From contig JAEWDM010000030.1 of assembly GCA_023390115.1 (NCBI GenBank), forward strand, positions 1 through 64,000: DNA of 64,000 nt, given 5' to 3'. Under the pieces are notes generated by a model, which worked only from the letters and a program-made list of their open reading frames with translations, had not been told where the DNA came from and searched no databases. How positions within the stretch are numbered: position 1 is the first letter of the stretch; every line of letters starts with the position of its first letter. Of the stretch, positions 1-8,543 are shown one piece after another. Both the position numbers and the translations under genes were made by a program. The DNA is from Bacillota bacterium (GTDB lineage Bacteria > Bacillota > Clostridia > Acetivibrionales > DSM-27016).

Positions 1-225
1 TAATAACAAATTATCCTGTATTGATAAAAACTATATATTCCAATTTATTTAAAAAATCCCCAAGAAAGCATTTGCGGCACAGCACCCAGCAAACATGAAT
101 ATTATCATATCCTGTCGCTTATGCACTTCTTTTGTCGATGCACAACAAAATGTAAGTGTTGCTATTGATTTCCTTTGCAAAATAATATAGAATTCTAATG
201 AATTATATGCATTTGAGAAGGTGTT

Positions 226-894
226 TTGGGTGAATTTTACGAATTTAATAAAAGAAATTTTTTAAAACTTGTTATCATAAGTGTGCCGGTATCTGCTGTT
301 ATTTCAAATGTTTTAAGATTATTTATTCCTGATGTAAATGTCATATTACTGATCATGATGATTATTACTATCATATTTTTAATATTGACACAGGATATAA
401 GTATAAAGCATATAAGCAAAATAGTTCTAGCAGTGCTATTTAGTATAGTTATTTTACAGGTTACAGAGATTTATATAATTGTTTATATTAAGAAAACAGG
501 AGAAACTATAGATATCTTAAAAAACTCGCCATTACTAAGTTTTTATGTTTCATTACCAGAGAGATTAATGCAGTATTTAATTTTATGGTTCACTTATAGT
601 ATTAGATTAGATTATATCAGTGTTGAATTTAATAAAAATCAAAAGAGGATTTTTGTAATCTTTTTATCGGTTGCATTCTTGTACTATTGTATATTTGGTA
701 GATTACTTTTGACAGATATGATAAATATTAGAGGAGTAACTTTAATCCTTTTAACGTCAGTTCCTGTACTAGTTGTATGGGTATATTATTGCTATGCTTA
801 TACAAAAAATAGACGGAATATAATTAGAAAAAAATACTCAGAGATATTGGAAAAAGCTTTAAATTATCGTAAAATAAAATTAAAAATGGATTAA
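226..894 (+). CDS. six-TM AgrC-like receptor domain without kinase
   Basis: Integral membrane protein of 222 residues, translated from a TTG start (226) behind GAGAAGG. About six hydrophobic segments are visible (roughly residues 14-36, 38-58, 64-88, 103-126, 142-166, 170-192), followed by a short basic tail. The region SLPERLMQYLILWF resembles the membrane sensor half of AgrC-type peptide receptors. No histidine-kinase domain follows; the reading frame ends and a small Agr-type peptide gene starts 12 bases later. No AgrB protease is visible, and the Cys/His pair expected of AgrB was not found. Inference: a receptor-like or decoy membrane protein paired with the peptide, possibly a truncated AgrC. 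The family call rests on general resemblance only. Confidence 0.6.
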   Translation: MGEFYEFNKRNFLKLVIISVPVSAVISNVLRLFIPDVNVILLIMMIITIIFLILTQDISIKHISKIVLAVLFSIVILQVTEIYIIVYIKKTGETIDILKNSPLLSFYVSLPERLMQYLILWFTYSIRLDYISVEFNKNQKRIFVIFLSVAFLYYCIFGRLLLTDMINIRGVTLILLTSVPVLVVWVYYCYAYTKNRRNIIRKKYSEILEKALNYRKIKLKMD

Positions 895-906
895 AGAGGT
901 GCTTAT

Positions 907-1032
907 ATGAAAAGCTTAAGATTCAAATTATTAACTCTTATATCGACTATTATTTGTGTATTAGCTGCGATTGTGACATCTACAGCTTCTTATTGGATTA
1001 TTTATCAGCCTAAAGCTCCAAAACGATTATAG
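907..1032 (+). CDS. AgrD-like cyclic lactone autoinducer propeptide (41 aa)
   Basis: Short gene starting at ATG 907 behind AGAGGTG. The product has an amphipathic/hydrophobic leader (about residues 1-24), then STASYWIIYQPKAPKRL. The tail aligns position by position with the clostridial AgrD layout of a five-residue ring followed by x-QP-x-x-P-x-x-L. The residue at the ring-closing position is Ser28 rather than the usual Cys, so the predicted signal is a five-residue lactone (S-Y-W-I-I). It is cotranscribed with the membrane protein at 226. No AgrB processing enzyme lies in the window, so it must be supplied from upstream or elsewhere. Confidence 0.75.
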   Translation: MKSLRFKLLTLISTIICVLAAIVTSTASYWIIYQPKAPKRL

Positions 1033-1039
1033 ATATAAA

Positions 1040-1615
1040 CTATTCTTCTTTAAGTTTTTTATATGTGTTATAAGCTAATAGTAAGAGACTATAATTTTTT
1101 GGATCTTTAACCCATTCTTTTACGTCTTCATCCATAAAGTTAAAGTCATCTTTTTTGCCTTTTTGGATTATATCAATCAAGGATTTGGATATATCTTGAT
1201 AAAAGTAATTTACATCAACATTCTCCATATCGGCAATATAATCAATAATTTCAAATGCAGGAATATCTTTGCCTTTTTCGTATCGCATCAAAAAATAAGG
1301 GTCAATATATATCCCTGCAGTTCCACCTTTCTCTTTAAGATAATTTGCATATTCTTCATACGTCCTATTAGCTCTCAGCAATTTTAGATTTTCACCATTA
1401 AACTTTCCTTCTTTATTTTTATCATCAAGTAGAAAAGACACATTTACACATAATGCGTCAGCTACTTTAGTCAAAAGGTCTATAGTAGGATTCTTAATTT
1501 TTCCACTCATTAAATAAGTTATGGTTGAACTAGAAACGCCAGAGCGCTTTGTTAACTCATACTTAGACATCTTCTTTTCTTCCAACAATTTCTCTATTTT
1601 CCTGACTATATTCAT
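1040..1615 (-). CDS. XRE-family repressor with two helix-turn-helix segments
   Basis: Protein of 191 residues. Residues 1-65 form a typical Cro/CI helix-turn-helix (KYELTKRSGVSSSTITYLMS). A second, weaker XRE-like segment spans about residues 75-140 (LKLLRANRTYEEYANYLKEK and following). It is convergent with the autoinducer gene, 7 bases away. Upstream of its start lies ATCTCA-CTTTAT-TGATAT (1624-1641), which matches the palindrome in front of the XRE gene at 1906. Inference: autoregulation and cross-control with that gene, as in mobile-element immunity switches. Confidence 0.8.
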   Translation of the reverse strand: MNIVRKIEKLLEEKKMSKYELTKRSGVSSSTITYLMSGKIKNPTIDLLTKVADALCVNVSFLLDDKNKEGKFNGENLKLLRANRTYEEYANYLKEKGGTAGIYIDPYFLMRYEKGKDIPAFEIIDYIADMENVDVNYFYQDISKSLIDIIQKGKKDDFNFMDEDVKEWVKDPKNYSLLLLAYNTYKKLKEE

Positions 1616-1623
1616 TTTGCTTC

Positions 1624-1641
1624 ATCTCACTTTATTGATAT
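1624..1641. promoter_or_regulatory. probable XRE operator, site A
   Basis: ATCTCA-N6-TGATAT just upstream of the leftward regulator gene start (1615). It shares 16 of 18 positions with the better palindrome at 1854-1871, which suggests one repressor binds both. Confidence 0.5.
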
Positions 1642-1722
1642 ATCAATATATTTATATAGTATTTGTTAATTAGCTTTATGTCAAGATTAAAGCTTTAGAT
1701 AGTTCTGACGAGCTATTATTTG

Positions 1723-1836
1723 ATGAATTCTCCAAAATTGCTGATAATAGTAGCTTTTGTAGCTATTATTATATCATTTTTATATGGTTTTAGTAATTAT
1801 TATCTTGAAAATATTAAAGCGTATCTCAATGTATAG
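1723..1836 (+). CDS. possible 37-aa hydrophobic peptide
   Basis: Small reading frame starting at ATG 1723 and ending at TAG 1834-1836. It encodes a single membrane span (about residues 5-22, LLIIVAFVAIIISFLYGF) and a short polar tail. No convincing ribosome site precedes it, and it sits in the AT-rich gap between two regulator genes, so it may be chance. Membrane peptides of this kind can be toxins or regulators of neighbouring signalling, but nothing in the sequence decides that. Confidence 0.25.
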   Translation: MNSPKLLIIVAFVAIIISFLYGFSNYYLENIKAYLNV

Positions 1837-1851
1837 AAATAAAATGCTTGC

Positions 1852-1873
1852 ATATCTCACTATATTGAGATAT
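1852..1873. promoter_or_regulatory. XRE operator, site B, overlapping a -10 box
   Basis: Perfect inverted repeat ATATCTCA-CTATAT-TGAGATAT. It overlaps a TATAAT at 1871-1876 that would serve the XRE gene at 1906. A degenerate copy (GTATCTCAATGTATAG) begins at 1821. Confidence 0.6.
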
Positions 1874-1905
1874 AATTTGGTTAAGATAAATAGTGAGAAG
1901 GTGAT

Positions 1906-2103
1906 ATGTTGATAGGAATAAATATAGAAAAATTATTACAGTTGAAAGGAAAAAGTATATACTGGCTTTCAAAAGAATCAGGAGTTTCATGGGGAAACAT
2001 TAAGGTTATTATAGTTGGCTCAAATAAAAACCCTACTATGGAGACATTGGCAAAAATAGCTCAAGCGTTAGATGTTCCAATAACAGCCTTGCTTGAAAAT
2101 TAA
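1906..2103 (+). CDS. small XRE-family DNA-binding protein (65 aa)
   Basis: Minimal Cro-like protein that is essentially one helix-turn-helix domain (IYWLSKESGVSWGNIKVIIV, then NPTMETLAKIAQALDVPIT). It starts at ATG 1906 behind AGAAGGTG. A palindromic operator overlaps its -10 box, and the divergent larger XRE regulator carries a near-identical site, so the pair probably forms a two-repressor switch for the mobile element. The helix has the unusual sequence SWGNIKVI at the recognition position; its target is inferred only. Confidence 0.8.
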   Translation: MLIGINIEKLLQLKGKSIYWLSKESGVSWGNIKVIIVGSNKNPTMETLAKIAQALDVPITALLEN

Positions 2104-2139
2104 TATTGTAAATGTTCATGCCCGAAGGGAGGTGACAAC

Positions 2140-2337
2140 ATGCAGCAGTTCTACACCCAGTCACACGTAACAACGGTCTTTATCCTGGGAATATTGCACG
2201 GCTTCCTGATGGGGGGCCTGCTGATATCCCGGCTAAAGAGCAGGCCGAAGGCAGCAGTCATAAAAAGCAAGATACCCAGTGGTGCAAACACTGAGTATCA
2301 AAAGGTAAAAAAGCTATTAAATTCAAGGGCTGTATGA
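2140..2337 (+). CDS. small single-span membrane protein, unknown function
   Basis: 65 residues behind a very strong ribosome site (GGGAGGTGACAACATG). One membrane span at about residues 11-29 (TVFILGILHGFLMGGLLIS) is followed by a basic cytoplasmic tail. I do not recognise the family. It lies in the mobile element downstream of the XRE gene; GC content rises here compared with the AT-rich regulator region, marking a composition boundary inside the element. Confidence 0.6.
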   Translation: MQQFYTQSHVTTVFILGILHGFLMGGLLISRLKSRPKAAVIKSKIPSGANTEYQKVKKLLNSRAV

Positions 2338-3061
2338 ACCCTGTACTTCTACTGTAATTATACAAAAGATATTACTGGAAATCAATAGGCAAACTGCACC
2401 TTGACAAAGAAAGCTGTAATTCCCGGATACGAAAGGCAAAAGGGGATACGGCGGCATAAAACAAAGAAAGCCCTTGTATCGGGGCAGCATATCGGAAAAT
2501 GCAGGGATAACCTTTGTCTGTAACAAATCAGGTGAGCCACATATTAACATACCCGCCTAAATCACAGCAATATATCAAGCGGTACTTCGCCAAGACCCAC
2601 CGGCAGCAGCTTGTGCCGGGGAGAGCGGTGCTATAATAAAATGACTTTTGGCAGGGAGGCTGTTAAGCCTTACCTTAAGGAGAGGTCACAGGTGAGCCGG
2701 AGGAAGTACAGGCAGATACTTCTCGCCCTATGCGTCATGCACTTGTTGCGGAGACGGTGGAGATCAGCTATGAGTCGGGGTGAGAGCCGGAGGCAGATGG
2801 AGATCCAGAGACTCAGAACTCTGACAAGTCTCAAGCCTATGAGTGAAATTACTGTCCATGCATTTCAAGCGTTCCGGGTATGGAACGATAGAAAGTGCGT
2901 ACCCAACGCGGCGGCTGAATGAACGCAGGGCGAAAGCTCAATGTGTATGTGTGCGGTAAAACTCATGCACATTTTTAAGGATAGATTATGCGCCGGGAGC
3001 TTTCTGGCCCGGCGTATGGCTGTGTCCTTGAAGGATACATGTTGAAGGGAGGATTGAGCGA
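2338..3061. other. gene-poor stretch with a possible degenerate coding remnant
   Basis: No convincing intact gene. Around 2684-2850 one plus-strand frame reads like protein (acidic, EPEEVQAD and VEISYESG segments) but is broken by stops. The motif GAGCCGGAGG occurs at about 2693 and again near 2784, suggesting an internal duplication. GCGCCGGGAGCTTTCTGGCCCGGCG near 2990-3015 can fold into a hairpin. A 103-codon frame at 2611-2922 has no recognisable features and a poor start. Confidence 0.4.
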
Positions 3062-3274
3062 ATGAAAGAGGGGGCTTTATTTTACAACCCGGAAAATGAC
3101 CGCATGGGCATTTCATTTGATGATGGCACATCGGACGATGGTTTGCATTGCGGTAAGACTATGGAAGTGAAAGTAGATGGGAAATGGATTCCGACAAGGA
3201 TTGAAATGCGGCAGCAATGGTATCTTGTCGGGATAAGAGCGGAATCGTTAAGGGGGCTAAGGTTGAGGGTGTAG
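3062..3274 (+). CDS. DUF5348-family small protein
   Basis: 70-residue protein starting at ATG 3062 behind AAGGGAGG. It fits the DUF5348 pattern of short proteins common on clostridial mobile elements: an N-terminal LFYNPENDRMGI strand, central GGLHCG-like DGLHCGKTMEV, then DGKWIPTRIE and WYLVGI. The function of the family is unknown. Its presence supports the view that this region is accessory DNA. The C-terminus (RGLRLRV) matches the usual family length, so it looks complete. Confidence 0.7.
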   Translation: MKEGALFYNPENDRMGISFDDGTSDDGLHCGKTMEVKVDGKWIPTRIEMRQQWYLVGIRAESLRGLRLRV

Positions 3275-3346
3275 TATAAAAAATCTTTAAAACTGGAAAA
3301 TTTGTGATATAATATATCCAAGCTATTTTAAAAGGAGGGCTGTTTT

Positions 3347-3685
3347 GTGGAAGAGATTTTAAAGGAGATACTTGGAAAGCTTGACAATGTTGATAAAAGG
3401 CTGGATAGTATGGATCAAAGGTTTGACAGCATGGATCAAAGATTCGACAGCATGGATCAAAGATTTGACAGCATGGATCAAAGATTTGACAGCATGAACA
3501 CAAAAATAGACAAACTGGAAATAAAGCTCACTGACAGAATTGATGGTTTAGAAAAGAGGGTCGACAGCCGCTTTAATAAGCTTGAAAGCAAGGTTGATGC
3601 AGTATATGAGAAGACAGCGGAGCTACTGGAATTTAAAACGGAGGCTATCCAGAGGCTGGATATAGTAGAATCCCATAACAAGTAG
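3347..3685 (+). CDS. heptad-repeat coiled-coil protein
   Basis: 112 residues from a GTG start behind AAAAGGAGGG. Almost the whole protein is a heptad coiled coil. Residues 21-48 are four near-identical SMDQRFD repeats, continued by degenerate units (SMNTKIDKLEIKLTDRIDGLEKRVD). Similar repeat-rich coiled-coil proteins are common in Firmicutes and their phages, with no defined role. The repeat is also perfect at DNA level (21-base unit), so copy number can change by slippage without shifting the frame. Confidence 0.7.
   Translation: MEEILKEILGKLDNVDKRLDSMDQRFDSMDQRFDSMDQRFDSMDQRFDSMNTKIDKLEIKLTDRIDGLEKRVDSRFNKLESKVDAVYEKTAELLEFKTEAIQRLDIVESHNK
3407..3490 (+). repeat. four tandem 21-bp units inside the coiled-coil gene
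   Basis: Units of consensus AGCATGGATCAAAGATTTGAC, each 21 bases and encoding one heptad, at 3407-3427, 3428-3448, 3449-3469 and 3470-3490. Differences between copies are at one to three positions, indicating recent expansion. Confidence 0.9.
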
Positions 3686-3788
3686 ATTAATAGTTAATGG
3701 GCAATAAGAAGTGCTTGATAAGGGCACTTTTTTTCATACGCTTTACTGTAAATATTTTACAAAAATAATATATGAAGGGGTGTTTTAC

Positions 3789-4970
3789 ATGAAAAGGTTA
3801 TAGGCTTTATTATGGCATTTGTCCTGATAGCGGGGCTTTTGCCGGGGAGCTGCCGGGCGGCGGGAAAGAAGTTTTCCGACGTTCCGGACAGCCAACTGGT
3901 ACGCGGTGTACATAAACGAGCTGTCGGGGCATAAGAACCAGATAATAGGCGGGTATCCGGGAGGAACATTCGGCCCTGCCGATGATGTGCTGGCAGCGCA
4001 GCTCATAACAATGGTGCTTCGGGCAAAGGGCTATACTGATTTAAAGTATTATCAGGGGTATGTTGACAAGGCTCTGGAGCTGGGGCTGGTGAAGAAGGGT
4101 GAGTTTGACAGCTACACAAGAGTAATAACACGGGCGGAGATCGCAAGGGTGATAGCAAGGGCCGTGAAGGGCGAGAAGTTTCCTGAAAATCTGACAGACT
4201 ACAAGGCGCTTATAAAGGACTTTGACAGCATACCGGAGAATTTCCGCGAGGATATACTGAAGGTATATTATCTCGGCATAGTGGAAGGCGGGCCGGGAGG
4301 TTATAATGCGGGGGGCAGCACATCACGGGCGGCGGCAAGCAAGATGATCCTTGCAATGCTTGAGCCAAAGTACAGGGCAATCCTCCAGCCGCCGACTAAG
4401 GAGGCATTGGGACTGGGCGTGATGGTGCATTACAGCTCAGGGCAATACTGGTATGTGACGCTGCCGATAGCCCCAACTAAATCAGTGGAAGCTGTGGCAG
4501 GTGTTTACAAACAGATCGACCATGCCGGCGGCTGCTTTCTGGACAACCCAAAAAAGAGCGGGGAGGTTATGGAGACATACATAATAAGGGGGCTGGACTA
4601 CAGCATAATGGAGCCTGAGGCAGTGGAGCTGAAGGTGTGGCTTGTGGAGAATCTGGATCAGGAAAAGCAGCTGTCACATGACTCCCTGCCGAAGAGCAGC
4701 TGGGGCAGGCTTATACTGGACAAGGAGCTGGTGTTTACGCCGGAAAAGCCCTATGCGGTGGAGAAAATAACGTATGCTGTGCCTCAGAAGGGCCGCAAAA
4801 GCGGGATAATAGTGCAGACGGGGACAAAAAGCACGGTGGAGAGCTACACCTGGCATACACCGGGGGGAAACCTCTGGTATGGAAGTCACACGACATCGAA
4901 GGAAAGCATAATGGACTGGCTGCCCTGGGACAGCATCAAGGCGGAGTATGGGATCAGCCGGGGGAAGTAG
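3789..4970 (+). pseudogene. S-layer-homology (SLH) domain protein, frameshifted
   Basis: A secreted cell-surface protein whose 5' end is broken. ATG 3789 behind GAAGGGG opens a frame that stops after four codons. Restoring one base gives a clear signal peptide (IGFIMAFVLIAGLLPGSCRA) in the frame starting near 3812, followed by KKFSDVPDS. A second shift near 3894 (one extra C) is needed to enter the long frame NWYAVYINELSGHKNQIIGG. SLH-like repeats occupy the first 150 residues of the long frame (GGYPGGTFGPADDVLAAQLI), and the rest is an unrecognised exported domain. The remaining frame (from ATG 3906, 354 aa) would lack a signal peptide, so the gene is probably dead unless the two shifts are sequencing errors. 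Confidence 0.7.
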
Positions 4971-5163
4971 AAGGGGAATATGGAAGAGCAGGGGAGTGAC
5001 GGGACATTTGGATGTCCTTTTTTTGTTATTTAATTTAAATGTAGAAAGAAAGGCAGGCAATAAAACAAACGGTAATATTTTTAAAGACAGCTCAATATAA
5101 TTTACAAATATCAAAGAACAAGTACAAAGAGGTCAATTTAATGTAGAAAGAGGGGGATTTCTT

Positions 5164-5322
5164 ATGAGTATGAATACGAACATCATATTTATCAACCCGA
5201 ATGAAGAGGAGGATGCGGAAAAGTATCTCCCGAAGGTACTGGCCCAGTCGGTTATAAATAAAATCATGCGGGATGCCTTTGAAATGCCGGATACATATGC
5301 GCCTGCAACCCATACGGCATAG
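5164..5322 (+). CDS. 52-aa protein preceding the recombinase, unknown
   Basis: Small frame from ATG 5164 behind AAAGAGGGGG, ending 42 bases before the recombinase start. The product is acidic with a short helix (EEEDAEKYLPKVLAQSVINK) and no membrane span. I do not recognise it. Short open frames directly upstream of serine recombinase genes are frequent in clostridial elements, and co-transcription is likely given the spacing. Confidence 0.5.
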   Translation: MSMNTNIIFINPNEEEDAEKYLPKVLAQSVINKIMRDAFEMPDTYAPATHTA

Positions 5323-5364
5323 TTCTGTATAAAGCATAGCAAATTGCGAAAGGAATCCATTTTG

Positions 5365-6909
5365 ATGGCGAAAAAAGTACAGGCTTCAAAACCCAAAGTG
5401 GCCGCCTATTGCAGGGTATCTACCGATAAAGAGGATCAGCTTATGAGCCTGTCTGCGCAGCAGAGCTTTTTTGAGGAATATGCCAGAAACAATAATTTCG
5501 AGCTTGTCCCGCTTTATGCCGATGAGGGAATAAGCGGTACAAAGCTCAAAAACCGCAGGGCATTTAACCGGATGATGAAGGACGCGGAGGAGGGGCTTTT
5601 TGAGAGAGTCTATGTAAAGGATATTTCACGCTTTGCAAGGAATGCGGTTGACTTTTTAAACAGCATACGCAAGCTCAAGGCTATGGGTATAAAATGCCAG
5701 TTTATCACGTCTAATCTGTCTACTGAGGACGGAGAATTCACTCTGGGCATTCTTGCCCTGATGGCGCAGGAGGAAAGCGCAAACCTTTCCAAGCGTGTAA
5801 AATTCGGAAAGGAGAGGAATGCAAAGGCCGGAAAAATACCCAACATAGTTTACGGATATGATAAAACCATAGGAGAGCTGTTTGAGCTGAAGATAAATAA
5901 GTCCGAGGCCTCTGTTGTGAAGCGCATCTACAATATGTACCTGAATCAAGGCTATGGCGCAAATAAAATAGCCTGGATGCTGAACAAGGAAGGCTTAAAA
6001 ACCAAAAGGAACTGCCGCTGGAGCCAGAATGCCATATCCCGTATCCTGCAGAATGAGCTTTATATCGGCAGGGTTATAAACGCCAAAGAGTATGTAGATG
6101 ATTTCCTGACGGGTATCCGCAAAAAAAATAATGAAGAAAGCTGGTTTGTAACCGAAAAGCCTGAGCTTGCGATTATTACTCAGGAGGAATTTGACAAGGC
6201 CCAAAAGCTTCTGGCGGTGCGTAAAGATTCATTTAAGGCCAAATCGGAGCGCCAGAGCTGTAAATACCCGTTCAGCACCCTTATTAAATGCGACTGCTGC
6301 GGCTATAGCTTCCGCAGAATCAGCAGAACCTATGTAAATGAGTATAACCGCTGGGCATGCTCGGGGCGCAATGCCAATGGCGTGGACTTTTGCAGCAATC
6401 ATACGCTGGTAGATGAAAAGGAGCTGCTGGATTCTATCCGTGAGTACATGGCTTCCATCATTTCCAATAAGGACAAGCTGCTGCAAAAAACCATATCAGA
6501 GTTTAAGAGGAAGTATAATCCCGGATGCTGTGAAAAGGACGGGAAGGCTGTAACTGCTGAGCTTAGCCGCCTGAAAAAAGCCAAGTCAAAGCAGACACAG
6601 ATGTTTGAGGTTGATGCGATCACGATAGAGGAGCTGAAGGAACGTACGGAGGAGCTGAACGCAGCTATAAGCAAGTGCGAGAAGGAGCTGGCTGTTTTGA
6701 AGGGAAATACTTCGGCGTATGACCGCATCGGGGATACGGTGAAAAAGTACTGTGGAAGCATAGACGTATTGCTTTCTGCAGAAACCCTTGACAATGCAAT
6801 GCTGAAAAAAATAATTGATAGAATAGTGGTGACAACGGACGGAAAAATAAAGGTATATCTTAAGCTGTTTGCAGACCTGGATATTGAGGGTAATGCAGAA
6901 AATTTATAA
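5365..6909 (+). CDS. large serine recombinase (site-specific integrase/excisionase)
   Basis: 514 residues from ATG 5365 (an upstream TTG at 5344 is in frame but overlaps the ribosome site). The N-terminal resolvase domain holds the catalytic serine in AAYCRVSTDKEDQ, with VKDISRFARNAVDFL further on. A recombinase domain follows (about 160-270), then a zinc ribbon (CDCCGYSF ... CSGRNANGVDFC) and a long coiled-coil region near the C-terminus. This architecture is that of phage and skin-element integrases that cut both strands and join short att cores. The gene sits 2.2 kb from the junction with spoIIID, so it is the likely enzyme for integrating and excising this element. A terminator follows at 6926. 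Confidence 0.93.
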   Translation: MAKKVQASKPKVAAYCRVSTDKEDQLMSLSAQQSFFEEYARNNNFELVPLYADEGISGTKLKNRRAFNRMMKDAEEGLFERVYVKDISRFARNAVDFLNSIRKLKAMGIKCQFITSNLSTEDGEFTLGILALMAQEESANLSKRVKFGKERNAKAGKIPNIVYGYDKTIGELFELKINKSEASVVKRIYNMYLNQGYGANKIAWMLNKEGLKTKRNCRWSQNAISRILQNELYIGRVINAKEYVDDFLTGIRKKNNEESWFVTEKPELAIITQEEFDKAQKLLAVRKDSFKAKSERQSCKYPFSTLIKCDCCGYSFRRISRTYVNEYNRWACSGRNANGVDFCSNHTLVDEKELLDSIREYMASIISNKDKLLQKTISEFKRKYNPGCCEKDGKAVTAELSRLKKAKSKQTQMFEVDAITIEELKERTEELNAAISKCEKELAVLKGNTSAYDRIGDTVKKYCGSIDVLLSAETLDNAMLKKIIDRIVVTTDGKIKVYLKLFADLDIEGNAENL

Positions 6910-6925
6910 AGCATATGGTATTCTG

Positions 6926-6957
6926 ACGGCCATAAAGATTTTCTTTAGGCCGTTTTT
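6926..6957 (+). terminator. intrinsic terminator after the recombinase
   Basis: Stem ACGGCC-TAAAG paired with CTTTA-GGCCGT, then TTTTTG. It separates the recombinase from the ATPase/nuclease pair. Confidence 0.8.
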
Positions 6958-7091
6958 GTTTTGTTCAGGCGGATATTTAAATTATCAATATTGTGGTAAA
7001 ATGAATAGAGGATTTATCATGAGACTATAATTAACGTTGATGAGCCTATACAAATCCTGTATAACTGGTATTAAAGGGGTGGTATTAATAT

Positions 7092-8543
7092 ATGGTAATC
7101 AGAATAAGCAGCTTCGGACCCATTAAAGAGTTTGAATTTAATCTTGATAAAGACCTGACGGTGATTTACGGCAGCAATAATATAGGTAAGTCCTATGCTA
7201 TGCAGGTTGTATATCTGCTCCTTAAAAATTTACTGGCGCTGACAGAACATCCGCGAATACTTTCTTCTTATTACTTGCCAAGCAAATATGGAAGAATGGG
7301 TAATAGTGAAAAGGCTGTTTTAAATTCAACAATTGCTTTTCTTGATAAGGAGAGCAGTGCGGTTGATATAACCGGCAAAGTAAATTCAGCTATATCTGAG
7401 AGGCTTAGCGTTATGGCTGGAGCTGGGTTAAAAACATCTTTTTTGAATACTTTTGGTGATTTATCGTATCTTGAAAGAAAAGAAAACAGGGGTACTCCAA
7501 GAGTAGATGCTACTATGGGGAAATATAAGGTTAGCATTATTATCAGGGAAGAAATTAAATTTGAGAATTTTGATATAGGGTATACGGTTATTGCAAGGAA
7601 AATCCAGTCCAGAATGTCGTCAAAAAAGATGCCCGGAAGTACGTATTTGTATTATAACAATAGCCCGGAAAGGTTTATGCGTGCGATAGAGCAGATTATT
7701 AGAGAAGAATTAGAACAGTTTATTACTACGGTTTATGAAAATGTAGCCGCAGTGTACTTCCTTCCTGCCTCGCGGTCGGGGATATACAGCGGAATGAGTG
7801 CTTTCGGGCAGATTATTGCCGAATTGTCAAAGAACAGATCCCTTCTTACAAAGAAGATTGAGCTGCCGGGCATTTCTGAGCCAATATCGGACTATTTTAT
7901 TTCCTTGACAGAGATTAATACTGCAAGCCATTTTAAACTGCGTAAGGGGGAGCTTGCAGAAATTGCCGAAGAGATTGAAGCTGAAATATTAAAGGGAGAG
8001 GTTCGGTTTGATGATGAAAAAAAATCCTTGCTATATAAGCCGGGAAATATGGATGTTGATTTAGAGATGACATCGGTTTCGTCAATGGTATCTGAAATGT
8101 CTCCTGTTGTGGCATTTCTTAAATATATCATTGCCAGAGACAATATAAGGATAGGGCCTAAGCCCGAAAAATCAAAGTCAATAATTTTTATTGAGGAGCC
8201 TGAAGCCCACCTGCATCCTGAAAATCAGGTGAAGCTTATTCAGGCATTTTCCAAGCTTATAAATTGCAACGTTAAATTGATTATTACCTCGCACAGCAAT
8301 TATATTTTCAATAAGCTGAACAATATGATCCTGTCCCAAAAGCTTGAGGCCGAAAAGTATTGCCCAATCATACTTACGCAGAAGGATAACGGAAGTATAT
8401 CAAAGCTTATGGACATAGATGAATTAGGCGTGAGTGATGAGAATTTTATAGATGTGAGCGAGGCTCTCTATGAAGAAAGAGAAAAAATCATAGAAGAATT
8501 GAATTCAGGGGTCGATGAGGATGATTGCACAGATAAAGAATGA
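7092..8543 (+). CDS. AAA/ABC-type ATPase of a putative defence pair
   Basis: 483-residue SMC/OLD-like ATPase. Walker A is GSNNIGKS (residues 27-34), a degenerate signature-like segment SSMVSEMSP lies near residues 325-340, Walker B is IIFIEEPEAHLHPE (364-377), and the H-loop is IITSHSNYIF. There is no TOPRIM domain, so it is not a full OLD nuclease. The stop codon overlaps the start of the next gene, implying translational coupling. Comparable ATPase-plus-effector pairs on mobile elements (Septu, PARIS, AbiL) are anti-phage systems, and the ATPase usually senses the invader. Which family this one belongs to is not decided by sequence reading alone. Confidence 0.75.
   Translation: MVIRISSFGPIKEFEFNLDKDLTVIYGSNNIGKSYAMQVVYLLLKNLLALTEHPRILSSYYLPSKYGRMGNSEKAVLNSTIAFLDKESSAVDITGKVNSAISERLSVMAGAGLKTSFLNTFGDLSYLERKENRGTPRVDATMGKYKVSIIIREEIKFENFDIGYTVIARKIQSRMSSKKMPGSTYLYYNNSPERFMRAIEQIIREELEQFITTVYENVAAVYFLPASRSGIYSGMSAFGQIIAELSKNRSLLTKKIELPGISEPISDYFISLTEINTASHFKLRKGELAEIAEEIEAEILKGEVRFDDEKKSLLYKPGNMDVDLEMTSVSSMVSEMSPVVAFLKYIIARDNIRIGPKPEKSKSIIFIEEPEAHLHPENQVKLIQAFSKLINCNVKLIITSHSNYIFNKLNNMILSQKLEAEKYCPIILTQKDNGSISKLMDIDELGVSDENFIDVSEALYEEREKIIEELNSGVDEDDCTDKE

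Noticed and set aside
2611..2922. 103-codon open frame with basic product
   Set aside because: No ribosome site, no recognisable motif, odd composition; another frame in the same stretch reads more like a decayed gene.
3159..3503. Minus-strand frame with repeated CCQIFDP motif
   Set aside because: It is the reverse reading of the 21-base repeats in the coiled-coil gene, so the repeats are a shadow.
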